Of a stretch of 64,000 bases of DNA, positions 33,986 through 42,843 are shown piece by piece. The stretch is from Chryseobacterium salivictor. GTDB lineage: Bacteria; Bacteroidota; Bacteroidia; Flavobacteriales; Weeksellaceae. The position numbers and the translations under genes are program-made. Position 1 is the stretch's first letter. Each line of letters begins with the position of its first letter. The stretch lies in NCBI RefSeq assembly GCF_004359195.1, contig NZ_CP037954.1, positions 1,922,001 to 1,986,000 of the forward strand. Direction: 5' to 3'. Under the pieces are notes generated by a model, which had not been told where the DNA came from, searched no databases, and saw only the letters and a list, made by a program, of their open reading frames with translations.

Positions 33986-34330
33986 ATGAAAAAAGTAATA
34001 GTATTTTATTTATTCTTGATGATTGCAATATTGGCAATAAGTTGTGAGAGAGAAGATAGGGATAGAATAACAACCGTTGTAGCAACTGTACATCATCAAT
34101 ATGTTGATTTATCTGTTCCGCCGGACTTTGATGTAATAAAGGGTATAAAAATTAAAGAATCCACTTCTACTGAATGGGTTACAATAACCGGAATTGATGG
34201 ATTTACTTTCGAAGAAAATTTTGTGTATGAACTTAAACTTGAAAAGAAGTACTCAGCAGATCCGCCTTTAGACTCACCAAGCCCTGTAACATATAAGCTG
34301 TTGGAAATCTTGTCGAAAAAGCAGAAATAA
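33986..34330 (+). CDS. Small lipoprotein with DUF4377-like domain
   Basis: 114 residues. Signal peptide MKKVIVFYLFLMIAILAISC with a lipobox (LAISC, Cys about 20), then the acidic/basic cluster EREDRDR. The mature part has IKGIKIKESTSTEWVTI and FEENFVYELKLEKKYSADPP, the pattern of the DUF4377 domain. Function unknown. It has no partner gene nearby. The flanks contain related 7-mers TTGTACG (33944-33950) and CGTACAA (34331-34337); see findings. Confidence 0.75.
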   Translation: MKKVIVFYLFLMIAILAISCEREDRDRITTVVATVHHQYVDLSVPPDFDVIKGIKIKESTSTEWVTITGIDGFTFEENFVYELKLEKKYSADPPLDSPSPVTYKLLEILSKKQK

Positions 34331-34552
34331 CGTACAATAACTAAGCTTTAGCTTCGCTCAGTTAGGCTCCGCCTCGGGTCGTTTTGTCTGCAAGATAAGA
34401 AATGAAAGCTCGGTGAATCCTACAACTTCTCTCTCGGACTGGCTACGCCTTCGGTGACTTTTCGGTAAGCTATTGAATTGTCTGTTGAGATATTATCGCT
34501 CATTTTTGGTAAAATAATGCAGGCAATGGAAAGAGAATCGAAAACAAATCAA
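34331..34552. other. Gene-free stretch before the methyltransferase gene
   Basis: About 320 bases separate the lipoprotein gene from the next CDS. Its first half is unusually rich in GC-containing short inverted patches (for example GCTTCGCTCAGTTAGGCTCC), unlike the AT-rich norm here. No open frame with a start and no tRNA fold was found. Confidence 0.4.
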
Positions 34553-34560
34553 TATATTTG
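34553..34560 (+). promoter_or_regulatory. TAnnTTTG -7 element of the RsmI-like gene
   Basis: TATATTTG, 92 bases before the ATG at 34653. Confidence 0.35.
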
Positions 34561-34652
34561 ACGCGACTGGTAAAGTCCTGAAATAATCAGCTTATCGCTG
34601 CCGGATTCATTATGTCAGTCGAAAAAAAACGATCCAACAAAATTTTATTTTT

Positions 34653-35351
34653 ATGCTATTTCTCATACCTGCTTATTTATCAGAAAACTCACCCATCGAT
34701 TATTTTGCGCCGGCCGTAAAAGAATATATTTTAAAGACCGATTATTTCTTTGTGGAAAATGAAAAAACCGCCAGAAAAGTCATTAAGTTTTTCGCGCCCG
34801 AAAAAAAGCAGGCCGATTTAAAGTTGTTTCTGCTGGATAAAAATACCGAAAGAAAAGATTTACAGGAAGCCCAAATGCTGATGAAAAAAGGTCAGGATTT
34901 CGGTTTGCTTTCAGAAGCGGGGTTGCCCTGTATTGCCGATCCCGGAAATGTAATGGTGATGTGGTGTCATGAAAATGGCGTAAAAGTAGTTCCGGTCAAT
35001 GGACCGTCTTCCATTATTATGGCTTTGATTTCCAGTGGGTTTAATGGTCAGGAATTTACTTTTCACGGTTATTTGCCGATCGAGAAATCAGAGAAAAAAG
35101 CGAAGATCAAATGGCTTGAGAATCAGGTGTTGACCACGGGCTATTCTCAGATTTTCATGGAAACGCCTTACCGTAATAATCCGCTTTTTGATGATTTGTG
35201 CAAAGTGTTGGCGCCAAGTTCAAAGCTGTGTATCGCTGCCAATATCAACGATCCAAAAGAGGAGTTTATTAAGACCTTAACCATTAAAGAATGGCAGAAA
35301 AACAAGCCGGAACTTCATAAAATCCCTGCGGTTTTTGTGTTGGGGAAATAA
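34653..35351 (+). CDS. SAM-dependent methyltransferase of the RsmI/tetrapyrrole methylase family
   Basis: 232 residues. Fold marks of the tetrapyrrole methylase superfamily: LIPAYLSENSPIDYFAP at the start (Bacteroidota RsmI-like proteins begin so), a Gly-poor GLLSEAGLPCIADPG (about 88-102, matching RsmI SDAGTPLISDPG), NGPSSIIMALISSGF (about 119-133) and FHGYLP (about 137-142). RsmI methylates the ribose of C1402 of 16S rRNA; whether this shorter relative does the same is not known. The C-terminal extension of RsmI is missing. Confidence 0.8.
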   Translation: MLFLIPAYLSENSPIDYFAPAVKEYILKTDYFFVENEKTARKVIKFFAPEKKQADLKLFLLDKNTERKDLQEAQMLMKKGQDFGLLSEAGLPCIADPGNVMVMWCHENGVKVVPVNGPSSIIMALISSGFNGQEFTFHGYLPIEKSEKKAKIKWLENQVLTTGYSQIFMETPYRNNPLFDDLCKVLAPSSKLCIAANINDPKEEFIKTLTIKEWQKNKPELHKIPAVFVLGK

Positions 35352-35415
35352 ACTTTAACAACCATTAACAGGATACTTGCATCATTTTTGATCTTATCGA
35401 CACAAATAAATTATT

Positions 35416-35793
35416 ATGTCAGAAAGAAAGTTAGCGGGAATTTGGATGGATTCCGAAAGTGCAACGGTAGTTAAAAATCACGATATCGAAAGTGCTTATA
35501 AATTTTTTGTTTGTAATCCGGTGAAAAAAGATGTTCAACACGGTAATTCAAGCGAGAAAAATGCAAATAATGTAGAGCAAACCAATATGGCGAAGTTTTT
35601 TAAGGATCTAGAGCATCTCATCACCAATACAGAAGAACTTTATTTAACCGGAACCGGAACGGTTCAGGAACAGTTCAAAAATCATTTGGCGGAAACAGCG
35701 CAATTTAAGAATTTGAAAGTGACTCTTGATACAGATCAGAAAATGAGTGACCAGCAGTTTTTAGAAAAAGTCAAAAAGCACTTTGGTGAATAA
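35416..35793 (+). CDS. Conserved hypothetical protein, eRF1-domain-3-like
   Basis: 125 residues. It starts LAGIWMDSESATVV and has a late EELYLTGTGTVQEQFKNHLA, followed by KVTLDTDQKMSDQQFLEKVKK. The arrangement (short strand, linker, helix, then 'L-T-G-x-G' loop) resembles small bacterial proteins of the eRF1 domain 3/host-attachment fold. Function unknown; the assignment is from pattern only. It is convergent with a lipoprotein gene across a shared bidirectional terminator. Confidence 0.65.
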   Translation: MSERKLAGIWMDSESATVVKNHDIESAYKFFVCNPVKKDVQHGNSSEKNANNVEQTNMAKFFKDLEHLITNTEELYLTGTGTVQEQFKNHLAETAQFKNLKVTLDTDQKMSDQQFLEKVKKHFGE

Positions 35794-35809
35794 TTAAATT
35801 TTCCCAAGC

Positions 35810-35839
35810 AAAAAGGTCAGAAATTTCTGACCTTTTTTT
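35810..35839. terminator. Bidirectional terminator
   Basis: AAAAAGGTCAG (35810-35820) and its complement (35827-35837) form an 11-bp stem with the loop AAATTT; A's on the left and T's on the right serve both convergent genes. It overlaps the last bases of the minus-strand gene. Confidence 0.85.
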
Positions 35840-36236
35840 ATTTGGAATAATGGTACTTGAAACCATCATTTGCATCCTGGGCTAAATACAAATCATTGGC
35901 GTTTATGCTTTCAATAATTAAGTTCGGCTGATTACTGAAGTGCAAGAAAAGTTTTTCCAAATGATCAGTGTTTGTGACTTCTCTGGCCAAATAATAAGTT
36001 CCTTCGCTCACCACTTCTGTATTTTCTTTTATGGTATAAATTGATTCTGCAGTTAAGGTTAAGGTTCTTGTAACTCCTGTGTTTGAAGGTGTTTGGTGAA
36101 CGTTTGCCAATCCGCCATCGGTTGAAACCCAGTTCCAGACGCCTACATATTGTTCGTTATCCGTTTCGTCTTCTCTTGTTCCACAGGAAAAAAGAAGGAA
36201 TAAAAACGCAGTAAGAAGTATGATTCTTTTGATCAT
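35838..36236 (-). CDS. Small lipoprotein of unknown function
   Basis: 132 residues. Signal peptide MIKRIILLTAFLFLLFSC with lipobox (LLFSC, Cys about 18), then the acidic tail GTREDETDNEQ typical of Bacteroidota outer-membrane lipoproteins. The mature part reads YVGVWNWVST followed by beta strands RTLTLTAESIYTIKENTEVV, GTYYLA and LIIESINANDLYLA, the layout of a lipocalin-like domain. Function not known. A TAnnTTTG box in reverse lies about 30 bases upstream (36266-36273). Confidence 0.7.
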   Translation of the reverse strand: MIKRIILLTAFLFLLFSCGTREDETDNEQYVGVWNWVSTDGGLANVHQTPSNTGVTRTLTLTAESIYTIKENTEVVSEGTYYLAREVTNTDHLEKLFLHFSNQPNLIIESINANDLYLAQDANDGFKYHYSK

Positions 36237-36265
36237 TATGTCTTTTTTTAGAAATTAATATTCCT

Positions 36266-36273
36266 CAAATTTA
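36266..36273 (-). promoter_or_regulatory. TAnnTTTG -7 element of small lipoprotein gene
   Basis: TAAATTTG read on the minus strand, 29 bases from the ATG at 36236. Confidence 0.4.
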
Positions 36274-36337
36274 AGGTTTTTACCTATGTTTAAATGATTT
36301 TCAGTCGATTGAGATTCGAAATATGAGACAAGTCATT

Positions 36338-36811
36338 TTAATATTTGATTTTTAGTTTTTGTAAAATAAAATGAAGTAACCAAATAGGTCCAATTAAAAG
36401 AAACTGTAAATCTTTTAAGAAACTGGGTTTTTTGCCTTCGATTTTATGCCCGTAAAACTGCCCGATCCAGGAAAGAACGAATATTGAAACGAAGACCATC
36501 CATGATTGATGTTCAAATTTCACATTGATAAAGTAAACGGGATGCTCCAGTAATGCCATGATGAGAATCATCAGTAAAGCAATCCGCCACGATAATCTGA
36601 CATAAAAAAGGGTCACTAAGAGCAATGCGATACAGCTCACAATACTGATACATCCGAAATAAATAAAACAAAAATGCGGCGCCGGAATCAGTGAGATAAG
36701 CCCAAGAATCGACCAGAAAATTAAAGGAACGCAAATCCAGTGGATTAATTTGTTGGTTTGATTCTTATGACTTTCACCATATTCGGCAAAGAGTTGATCA
36801 ATTTTTCTCAT
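36338..36811 (-). CDS. Mpo1/YGL010w-like membrane protein (DUF962)
   Basis: 157 residues with four hydrophobic segments. The family's conserved histidines are visible: YGESHKNQTNKLIHWICVP (about 11-29) and QFYGHKIEGKKPSFL (about 118-132). Yeast Mpo1 is a dioxygenase of 2-hydroxy fatty acids, needing Fe(II); bacterial members are uncharacterised. It is transcribed in the same direction as the lipoprotein gene, 102 bases before it, and diverges from the methyltransferase gene (124-base gap). Confidence 0.82.
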   Translation of the reverse strand: MRKIDQLFAEYGESHKNQTNKLIHWICVPLIFWSILGLISLIPAPHFCFIYFGCISIVSCIALLLVTLFYVRLSWRIALLMILIMALLEHPVYFINVKFEHQSWMVFVSIFVLSWIGQFYGHKIEGKKPSFLKDLQFLLIGPIWLLHFILQKLKIKY

Positions 36812-36888
36812 AGGTTTTAGAATTTTTATTGTACTAAATTAATGATTCTTTTAATAAAGGATTTTATTTTTAATAAAACATTTTACAA

Positions 36889-36919
36889 TTGACTGCTGCT
36901 CAATATTTTCTTATTTTTG
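36889..36919 (+). promoter_or_regulatory. Promoter with TTG and TAnnTTTG elements
   Basis: TTG at 36889-36891 and TATTTTTG at 36912-36919, spacing 20 bases, the best -33/-7 pair in the window. The ATG follows 17 bases later. Confidence 0.6.
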
Positions 36920-36935
36920 ACAAAAATTTATTTCA

Positions 36936-37649
36936 ATGAAAGATTTAATGGGGCAGGCGATTTGGGATTTTTATCATGATAACAGTCCTGAGAATTTATT
37001 AACGGAAACTTCCATTTCGGAAATGGACGATTTGCCGGTTGATTATCTATTCCGGGATTTTGATGAAATGAATTTGGTGGAACAAAAAGCCCTGGAATTA
37101 TCGAAAGGTAAAGTTCTCGATATCGGAGCAGGCGCAGGTTCTCACAGTTTATACCTCCAGAATGAAAAGGGTCTGGATGTTTTGGCGTTGGATTTTTCTC
37201 CCAAATCAATTGAAGTTTGTCAACTGCGCGGCGTTAAAAAAACGGTATGTTCAGATATGCTTCAGTTTTCCGGTGAAACATTCGATACGGTATTATTGTT
37301 AATGAACGGCACGGGAATTTTTCAGTCACTTGATAAAATCGATATTTATTTAGAGAAATTGCATTCATTATTAAATGAAAACGGACAGATTCTAATTGAC
37401 AGCACCGATATTCTCTACATGTACGACCGCGCCGATGATGGCGGAGTTCTGGTGCCGACCGAACATTATTACGGCGAAGTCGATTATTTTGTCCATTATA
37501 AACTCGATACTGAAAAACCGATTAAATGGCTTTATCTGGATTTTGAAACTTTGAAAAGAGCCGTCGAAAATAACGGATTTAAGATTGAAAAAATACTTCA
37601 GGAAGAAGATTCCTTTTTAGCGAGATTAACAAAAAAAGACCTGAATTAA
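36936..37649 (+). CDS. Class I SAM-dependent methyltransferase
   Basis: 237 residues. Methyltransferase motif I VLDIGAGAGSHSLYLQ (about 61-76), motif II VLALDFSPKSIEVCQLRG (about 85-102), and FDTVLLLMNGTGIFQSLD (about 117-134). The substrate is not evident; the N-terminal part with YLFRDFDEMN is what similar flavobacterial proteins share. It stands alone between a divergent gene and metG, with which it converges across a hairpin. Confidence 0.82.
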   Translation: MKDLMGQAIWDFYHDNSPENLLTETSISEMDDLPVDYLFRDFDEMNLVEQKALELSKGKVLDIGAGAGSHSLYLQNEKGLDVLALDFSPKSIEVCQLRGVKKTVCSDMLQFSGETFDTVLLLMNGTGIFQSLDKIDIYLEKLHSLLNENGQILIDSTDILYMYDRADDGGVLVPTEHYYGEVDYFVHYKLDTEKPIKWLYLDFETLKRAVENNGFKIEKILQEEDSFLARLTKKDLN

Positions 37650-37660
37650 TTTCAGGTCTT
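37631..37660 (-). terminator. Terminator of metG, overlapping the end of the methyltransferase gene
   Basis: AAGACCTGAA (37636-37645) and TTCAGGTCTT (37651-37660). On the minus strand it runs into seven T's (A's at 37631-37637); on the plus strand the following bases are not a T run. It contains the methyltransferase stop codon. Confidence 0.75.
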
Positions 37661-37690
37661 CAATATTTAAAAATGGAATCAGTACATTAT

Positions 37691-39724
37691 TTATCCGATT
37701 TCTACACCGTTTTCAACCGTTTCAGTTGGAGTTACAAATACCAATTTCCCTTCAGCATTATTCGTTAAAAGCAACATTCCCTGAGATTCGATTCCGCGGA
37801 TTTTACGGGGTGCGAGATTCAATAAAATCATTACCTGTTTTCCCACACATTCTTCCGGAGTAAAACTTTCGGCAACACCGGAAACTACCGTTCTTACATC
37901 AACTCCTGTATCTACAGAGAATTTCAATAGTTTATCTGCTTTTTCCACTTTTTCAGCGGTCAAAATGGTAGCGGTTCTTAAATCTATTTTCGTGAAATCA
38001 TCGAATTGAATTTCTTCTTTCATAGGATTAGCTTTAGGGTTGGTTTTTTTGTTGGATTGTTTTGTGTTTTCTAATTTCTGAATCTGGAATTCAATCGTTT
38101 CGTCTTCAATTTTCGAGAATAATAATTCTGCCGGATTTATTTGATGACCGGTTTTGATGAGTACTTTTTCGTTTTTAATTTCGCTCCAGTTTAATTGAGA
38201 AACATTGAACATTTTCTGCAATTTCTCTGCGCTGAAAGGAAGGAATGGTTCACAAATCTGTGCTAAACCAACTGCAATTTGTGCGGCCACAAATAAAGAA
38301 GCTGCTGCTTTTTCAGGATGGTCTTTAATGGTTTTCCAGGGTTCTTCAATCTGAAGGTATTGATTTCCGAAACGGGCGAGATTCATCATGGCTGTCAAAG
38401 CATTTCTGAATTCGTAATGTTCCAGGAAATTTTCAACTTCGGTTGCGGCTTTGGTAATTTCATTGAGCTCTTCCGCGTTTTCGTTTCCTGCGGGAACAAT
38501 TCCGTCGTAATATTTATGAATAAGAACGGCAACTCTGTTAATGAAATTTCCGAAAATTCCCACCAACTCTGAATTGTTTTTGGTTTGGAAATCTTTCCAG
38601 GTGAAATTATTGTCCTTGGTTTCCGGTGCTGAAGAAAGAAGCGAATAACGCAAAACATCCTGCTGCCCCGGGAATTCCTGAACATATTCATGTGCCCAAA
38701 CCGCCCAGTTTCGGGAAGTTGAGATTTTGTCGTTTTCTAAATTTAAAAATTCAAAAGCAGGTACATTGGCCGGCATTATGTAATCGCCATGGGCTTTCAT
38801 CATCGCCGGGAAAATAATACAGTGGAAAACGATATTGTCTTTTCCGATAAAATGAACCAAATCTGTATTTTCATTTTGCCAGTAATCTTTCCAGTCTTTT
38901 CCGTTTTTTTCTGCCCATTCCTGGGTGAAGGAAATATAACCAATTGGTGCATCAAACCAAACGTAAAGCACTTTCCCTTCTGCATTTGGAAGAGGAACAG
39001 GAACGCCCCAGTTCAGATCTCTGGTCATGGCTCTCGGTTTCAAACCATCGGTTAACCATGATTTTACCTGACCGTAAACGTTAGGTTTCCAGTCGTCTTT
39101 ATGGCCTTCGATAATCCATTCATTAAGAAAATCTTCGTATTCGTTTAAAGGAAGATACCAGTTTTTGGTTTCCTTTAAAATGGGAATATTTCCGCTCAGC
39201 ATTGATTTTGGATTGATCAGTTCAGACGGAGAAAGGGTAGAGCCACATTTTTCACACTGGTCACCATACGCGTTTTCGTTGCCGCAATTCGGGCAGGTTC
39301 CTACGATATAGCGGTCGGCAAGAAACTCATTGGCCTGTTCATCAAAGTATTGTTCGGAAACTTCTTCGATAAACTTTCCTTTATTATATAGGGTTTTGAA
39401 GAAATCCTGACTCACATCACGGTGTCTTTCAGAAGTGGTTCGGGAATATTCATCAAAAGAAATCCCCAAATCCTCGAAAGATTTTTTGATAATTCCGTGG
39501 TATTTATCGACAATATCCTGTGGCGTAACCCCTTCTTTTTTTGCACGGATTGTAATGGGAATACCGTGTTCATCGGAGCCACAGATAAAAGCGACGTCTT
39601 TTCCCAGTCTTCTCTGAAATCTCGCATAAACGTCTGCGGGAATATAAACTCCAGCTAAATGACCGATGTGCACCGGTCCGTTTGCGTACGGCAAGGCAGC
39701 CGTAATCATCTTTCTATCTGACAT
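37691..39724 (-). CDS. metG: Methionyl-tRNA synthetase with C-terminal tRNA-binding domain
   Basis: Charges tRNA-Met with methionine; cytosolic. 677 residues. HIGH-type motif [13 protein letters not shown] (about 13-25), zinc-binding [17 protein letters not shown] (about 145-161), KMSKS-type KISTS (about 340), helical anticodon domain and, after a basic linker ([11 protein letters not shown], about 555-568), an EMAP-II/Trbp111-like domain with [12 protein letters not shown], which aids dimerisation. It lies on the minus strand; a TAnnTTTG box is 21 bases upstream. Confidence 0.97.
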   Translation of the reverse strand: MSDRKMITAALPYANGPVHIGHLAGVYIPADVYARFQRRLGKDVAFICGSDEHGIPITIRAKKEGVTPQDIVDKYHGIIKKSFEDLGISFDEYSRTTSERHRDVSQDFFKTLYNKGKFIEEVSEQYFDEQANEFLADRYIVGTCPNCGNENAYGDQCEKCGSTLSPSELINPKSMLSGNIPILKETKNWYLPLNEYEDFLNEWIIEGHKDDWKPNVYGQVKSWLTDGLKPRAMTRDLNWGVPVPLPNAEGKVLYVWFDAPIGYISFTQEWAEKNGKDWKDYWQNENTDLVHFIGKDNIVFHCIIFPAMMKAHGDYIMPANVPAFEFLNLENDKISTSRNWAVWAHEYVQEFPGQQDVLRYSLLSSAPETKDNNFTWKDFQTKNNSELVGIFGNFINRVAVLIHKYYDGIVPAGNENAEELNEITKAATEVENFLEHYEFRNALTAMMNLARFGNQYLQIEEPWKTIKDHPEKAAASLFVAAQIAVGLAQICEPFLPFSAEKLQKMFNVSQLNWSEIKNEKVLIKTGHQINPAELLFSKIEDETIEFQIQKLENTKQSNKKTNPKANPMKEEIQFDDFTKIDLRTATILTAEKVEKADKLLKFSVDTGVDVRTVVSGVAESFTPEECVGKQVMILLNLAPRKIRGIESQGMLLLTNNAEGKLVFVTPTETVENGVEIG

Positions 39725-39744
39725 ATTTTGAGATTAATTTTTTG

Positions 39745-39752
39745 CAAAGATA
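39745..39752 (-). promoter_or_regulatory. TAnnTTTG -7 element of metG
   Basis: TATCTTTG read on the minus strand, 20 bases from the metG ATG (39722-39724). Confidence 0.5.
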
Positions 39753-40086
39753 AGGGTTCTGCGATGGAATTTAAAATGTAGAATCCTGAAAATTTACGGT
39801 GGGGGTTTGTGCTGTAGTTTAATTTAGTGATTTTAAGTGTTAAAATTTGCGAAACATTTGTTTAATTTTTTGTTAATTTTTAAGAAGGTTCCAAAAAAAT
39901 GTATTTTCTGTAAAGTTTTGATAAATAGTTGTTTGTATTATTTTTATGATTCAAAATACTGATACTTGTCACAAATAATTAACATTAGGATTAAAAAAAT
40001 TATGATAACTAAAAAATTGGTTAAATTGCATTGCTTCTTTTACGGGGCAGAGATGTTAAGAATATTAATCCTTAAATTTTATTTTT
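39753..40086. other. Intergenic region between metG and susC
   Basis: About 330 bases of very AT-rich sequence that should contain the control region of the sus operon. I could not identify a TTG/TAnnTTTG pair with confidence; a TATTTTTG at 40080-40087 overlaps the susC start codon. A 17-codon frame from ATG 40052 to a stop overlapping the start of susC could be a leader peptide or chance. Confidence 0.35.
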
Positions 40087-42831
40087 GTGAGAAACTATAC
40101 TAAAGTATTAAAAATTGCTCCAGCTTTTTTATTGGCCGGAACAATGTTACATGCGCAAACCAAAGATTCCATAAAAACTGCCGAGATCGAGCAGGTGGTT
40201 TTGATAGGTTATGGAAAGCAGAAGAAGGAAGATCTTACGGGATCGATTGCTTCGATTTCGTCGAAAGACTTTAATCCCGGATCTACATCTGCAGATCAAT
40301 TGATTATTGGCAAGGCGCCAGGTGTTACGGTTACCGGAAACGGTGGTAATCCAGGTTCAGGAGCTACCATTCGTATTCGAGGTGGGGCATCTTTGACAGC
40401 AAGTAATGATCCATTAATAGTGATTGACGGAATCCCAATGGATTTTGGTGGTATCAGTGGGGCTTCAAATGCGTTAGCATTGATTAATCCAAATGACATC
40501 GAATCTTTCGACGTTTTAAAAGATGCTTCTGCAGCCGCCATTTATGGTAACAGAGCTTCGAATGGGGTGATTTTGATTACCACCAAAAAAGGTTCTTCCG
40601 GAAGAGTGAGAGTGAATTTCTCTACTTCAGGATCGGTATCTACCAAAATGGGAAATCAGAGTGTATTAACTGCAGACGAATTCAGGGATTTTGTAAGAGC
40701 AAATGCTTCGCAGCATTATATAGACAAACTCGGAAACGCAAATACTAATTGGCAGGATTTAATTTATCAAACCGCTTGGGGAACCGATAATAACGTTGCG
40801 ATTACCGGTGGGATTAAGGATTTACCTTACCGTTTGTCTTTGGGTTATAATGAGCAAAATGGTATTGTTAGAACGAATGAGTTTAAAAGAACATCAGTGG
40901 GTTTAAATTTAACCCCGAAATTCTTTGATAACCATCTGAGCGTTACCGCTAATGTAAAAGGATCGATGACAGAGAACCGTTTCCCGGCCGGAGTGATTGG
41001 TGCCGCACAGTTTTTTGATCCTACGCAGGAAGTCTATGATTATTCAGCGCAAGGTGATAAAGTAAATAACTATTGGGAGTGGTTTTTGAATCCTGGCAAT
41101 ATTAATGTGAATGCAACGAGAAATCCACTTGCTTCTTTATATGGAAGAAGAGATGTATCGACCGTATTCCGCGGAATCGGAAATCTGCAGTTGGATTATA
41201 AACTTCATTTTCTTCCGGACCTGCATTTTAATGTAGTGGGTGGATATGATTATCAGAAAGGGAATGGTGCAATTACTCAATATCCTGGATTTGCAGGAAT
41301 GCTTGCTTCTGGTGACGTGAGTACAAGAAGAGATTACACGCAGGAGAAAACCAATAAATTATTAGAAACTTATTTAAACTACGTAAAGACAATTACTGCA
41401 ATTGATACGAAGGTAGATTTAATGGCGGGTTATTCTTATCAGCAGTTTCATGATAAAGTACCATCTGCAACAACTTATTACGGAAATCCAACAAGGGTTG
41501 CGACTCCAAGCAATGCTTACGAAGGAAAATTAACTTTATTAGGATTCTATGGCCGTGGTATTTTTTCCATTGCCAATAAATATATCTTAACCGGATCTGT
41601 AAGAAGAGATGCTACATCCCGATTCTACAACGGAACTGATTTGAAAAATAACTGGGGAACATTCTATGCCGCTTCAGGGGCCTGGAAAATCAAAAATGAA
41701 AACTTCCTGAAAAGCTCTAACGTATTTTCAGATTTGAAACTGCGTGCCGGTTGGGGAGAAACGGGACAACAGGAAGTAGGAGGTTACTATAATTCCTTTG
41801 CTTCGTACAATGTGTCCGATCCAACTGCACAGTATGGTTTCGGAGATCAGTTTTATTTAATGTACCGTCCGACTCAGTATAATCCTAATTTAACCTGGGA
41901 AACGACAGAAACGGTTAATGCAGGATTGGATTTTGGATTCTGGAGAAACAGAATTACCGGTTCAATCGATTGGTTTAAGAAAGACACCAGAAACTTACAG
42001 GCCAGAGTTCAGGTTCCGGCAGGAGAATTCAGCAATACCAATATCAAAAATATCGGCACGATGAAAACTGATGGTATTGAGTTCCTGATTAATGTGAATC
42101 CTGTAAAAACAGAAGACTTTACCTGGGACTTCAGCTTCAATGTTGCTCATTACAAGCCTGAAGTTACCCATTTTGATGATGTAGCTGATGGTTACGTTAT
42201 TCAACAGGGAGGGATTTCCGGTGGAGTCGGGAATACGGTACAAGCTCACAGTGTAGGATATACGCCATTTAGTTTCTATGTGTATCAGCAAGCCTATGAT
42301 TCTAATGGAAAACCATTGGAAGGGGTGTATGTTGACAGAAACGGAGATGGTAAAATCAGTGCAGATGGTGATAAATATTTCTATAAATCAACTACACCAG
42401 ATGCAACTTTTGGTTTCTCGACGAAATTCAAATATAAAAACTGGGATATGTCTACTTCTTTGAGAGCGGTGGTAGGAAATTATGTTTATAATAATTTCGA
42501 TTCCCAATCGAATGTTCAAAGTATTGCAACCAACGAATACTTACAGAATATCTCCAGCACAACTGCAAACTACGGATTTGGAACGCCACAGTACTGGAGC
42601 GATGCTTTCGTAGAAAACGCTTCCTTCTTAAGAATGGATAATTTAACGTTAGGCTATAACTTCGGAGATGTTTTCAATAAAGGAAGCAATCTTAGAGTTT
42701 ACGGAATGGCGCAGAATGTATTTGTAGTCACTGATTATTCCGGCGTAGATCCAGAGATTTTTGGAAATATTGATAATGGATTTTATCAAAGACCAAAAGT
42801 GTATTCATTAGGATTAAACTTTCAATTTTAA
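40087..42831 (+). CDS. susC: SusC/RagA-family TonB-dependent outer-membrane transporter
   Basis: Imports oligosaccharides across the outer membrane with its SusD partner, driven by TonB. 914 residues, starting at GTG 40087; signal peptide RNYTKVLKIAPAFLLAGTML ending HAQ. TonB box region EQVVLIGYGKQKKEDLTGS (about 35-53), plug domain with GNGGNPGSGATIRIRGGASL (about 83-102) and DASAAAIYGNRASNGVILITT, then the barrel. The usual N-terminal carboxypeptidase-regulatory-like domain (about 80 residues) is absent. The downstream GH97, GH13 and SusE/F genes suggest starch or maltodextrin as cargo. First gene of the sus operon. Confidence 0.93.
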   Translation: MRNYTKVLKIAPAFLLAGTMLHAQTKDSIKTAEIEQVVLIGYGKQKKEDLTGSIASISSKDFNPGSTSADQLIIGKAPGVTVTGNGGNPGSGATIRIRGGASLTASNDPLIVIDGIPMDFGGISGASNALALINPNDIESFDVLKDASAAAIYGNRASNGVILITTKKGSSGRVRVNFSTSGSVSTKMGNQSVLTADEFRDFVRANASQHYIDKLGNANTNWQDLIYQTAWGTDNNVAITGGIKDLPYRLSLGYNEQNGIVRTNEFKRTSVGLNLTPKFFDNHLSVTANVKGSMTENRFPAGVIGAAQFFDPTQEVYDYSAQGDKVNNYWEWFLNPGNINVNATRNPLASLYGRRDVSTVFRGIGNLQLDYKLHFLPDLHFNVVGGYDYQKGNGAITQYPGFAGMLASGDVSTRRDYTQEKTNKLLETYLNYVKTITAIDTKVDLMAGYSYQQFHDKVPSATTYYGNPTRVATPSNAYEGKLTLLGFYGRGIFSIANKYILTGSVRRDATSRFYNGTDLKNNWGTFYAASGAWKIKNENFLKSSNVFSDLKLRAGWGETGQQEVGGYYNSFASYNVSDPTAQYGFGDQFYLMYRPTQYNPNLTWETTETVNAGLDFGFWRNRITGSIDWFKKDTRNLQARVQVPAGEFSNTNIKNIGTMKTDGIEFLINVNPVKTEDFTWDFSFNVAHYKPEVTHFDDVADGYVIQQGGISGGVGNTVQAHSVGYTPFSFYVYQQAYDSNGKPLEGVYVDRNGDGKISADGDKYFYKSTTPDATFGFSTKFKYKNWDMSTSLRAVVGNYVYNNFDSQSNVQSIATNEYLQNISSTTANYGFGTPQYWSDAFVENASFLRMDNLTLGYNFGDVFNKGSNLRVYGMAQNVFVVTDYSGVDPEIFGNIDNGFYQRPKVYSLGLNFQF

Positions 42832-42843
42832 TAATTAAGAACA

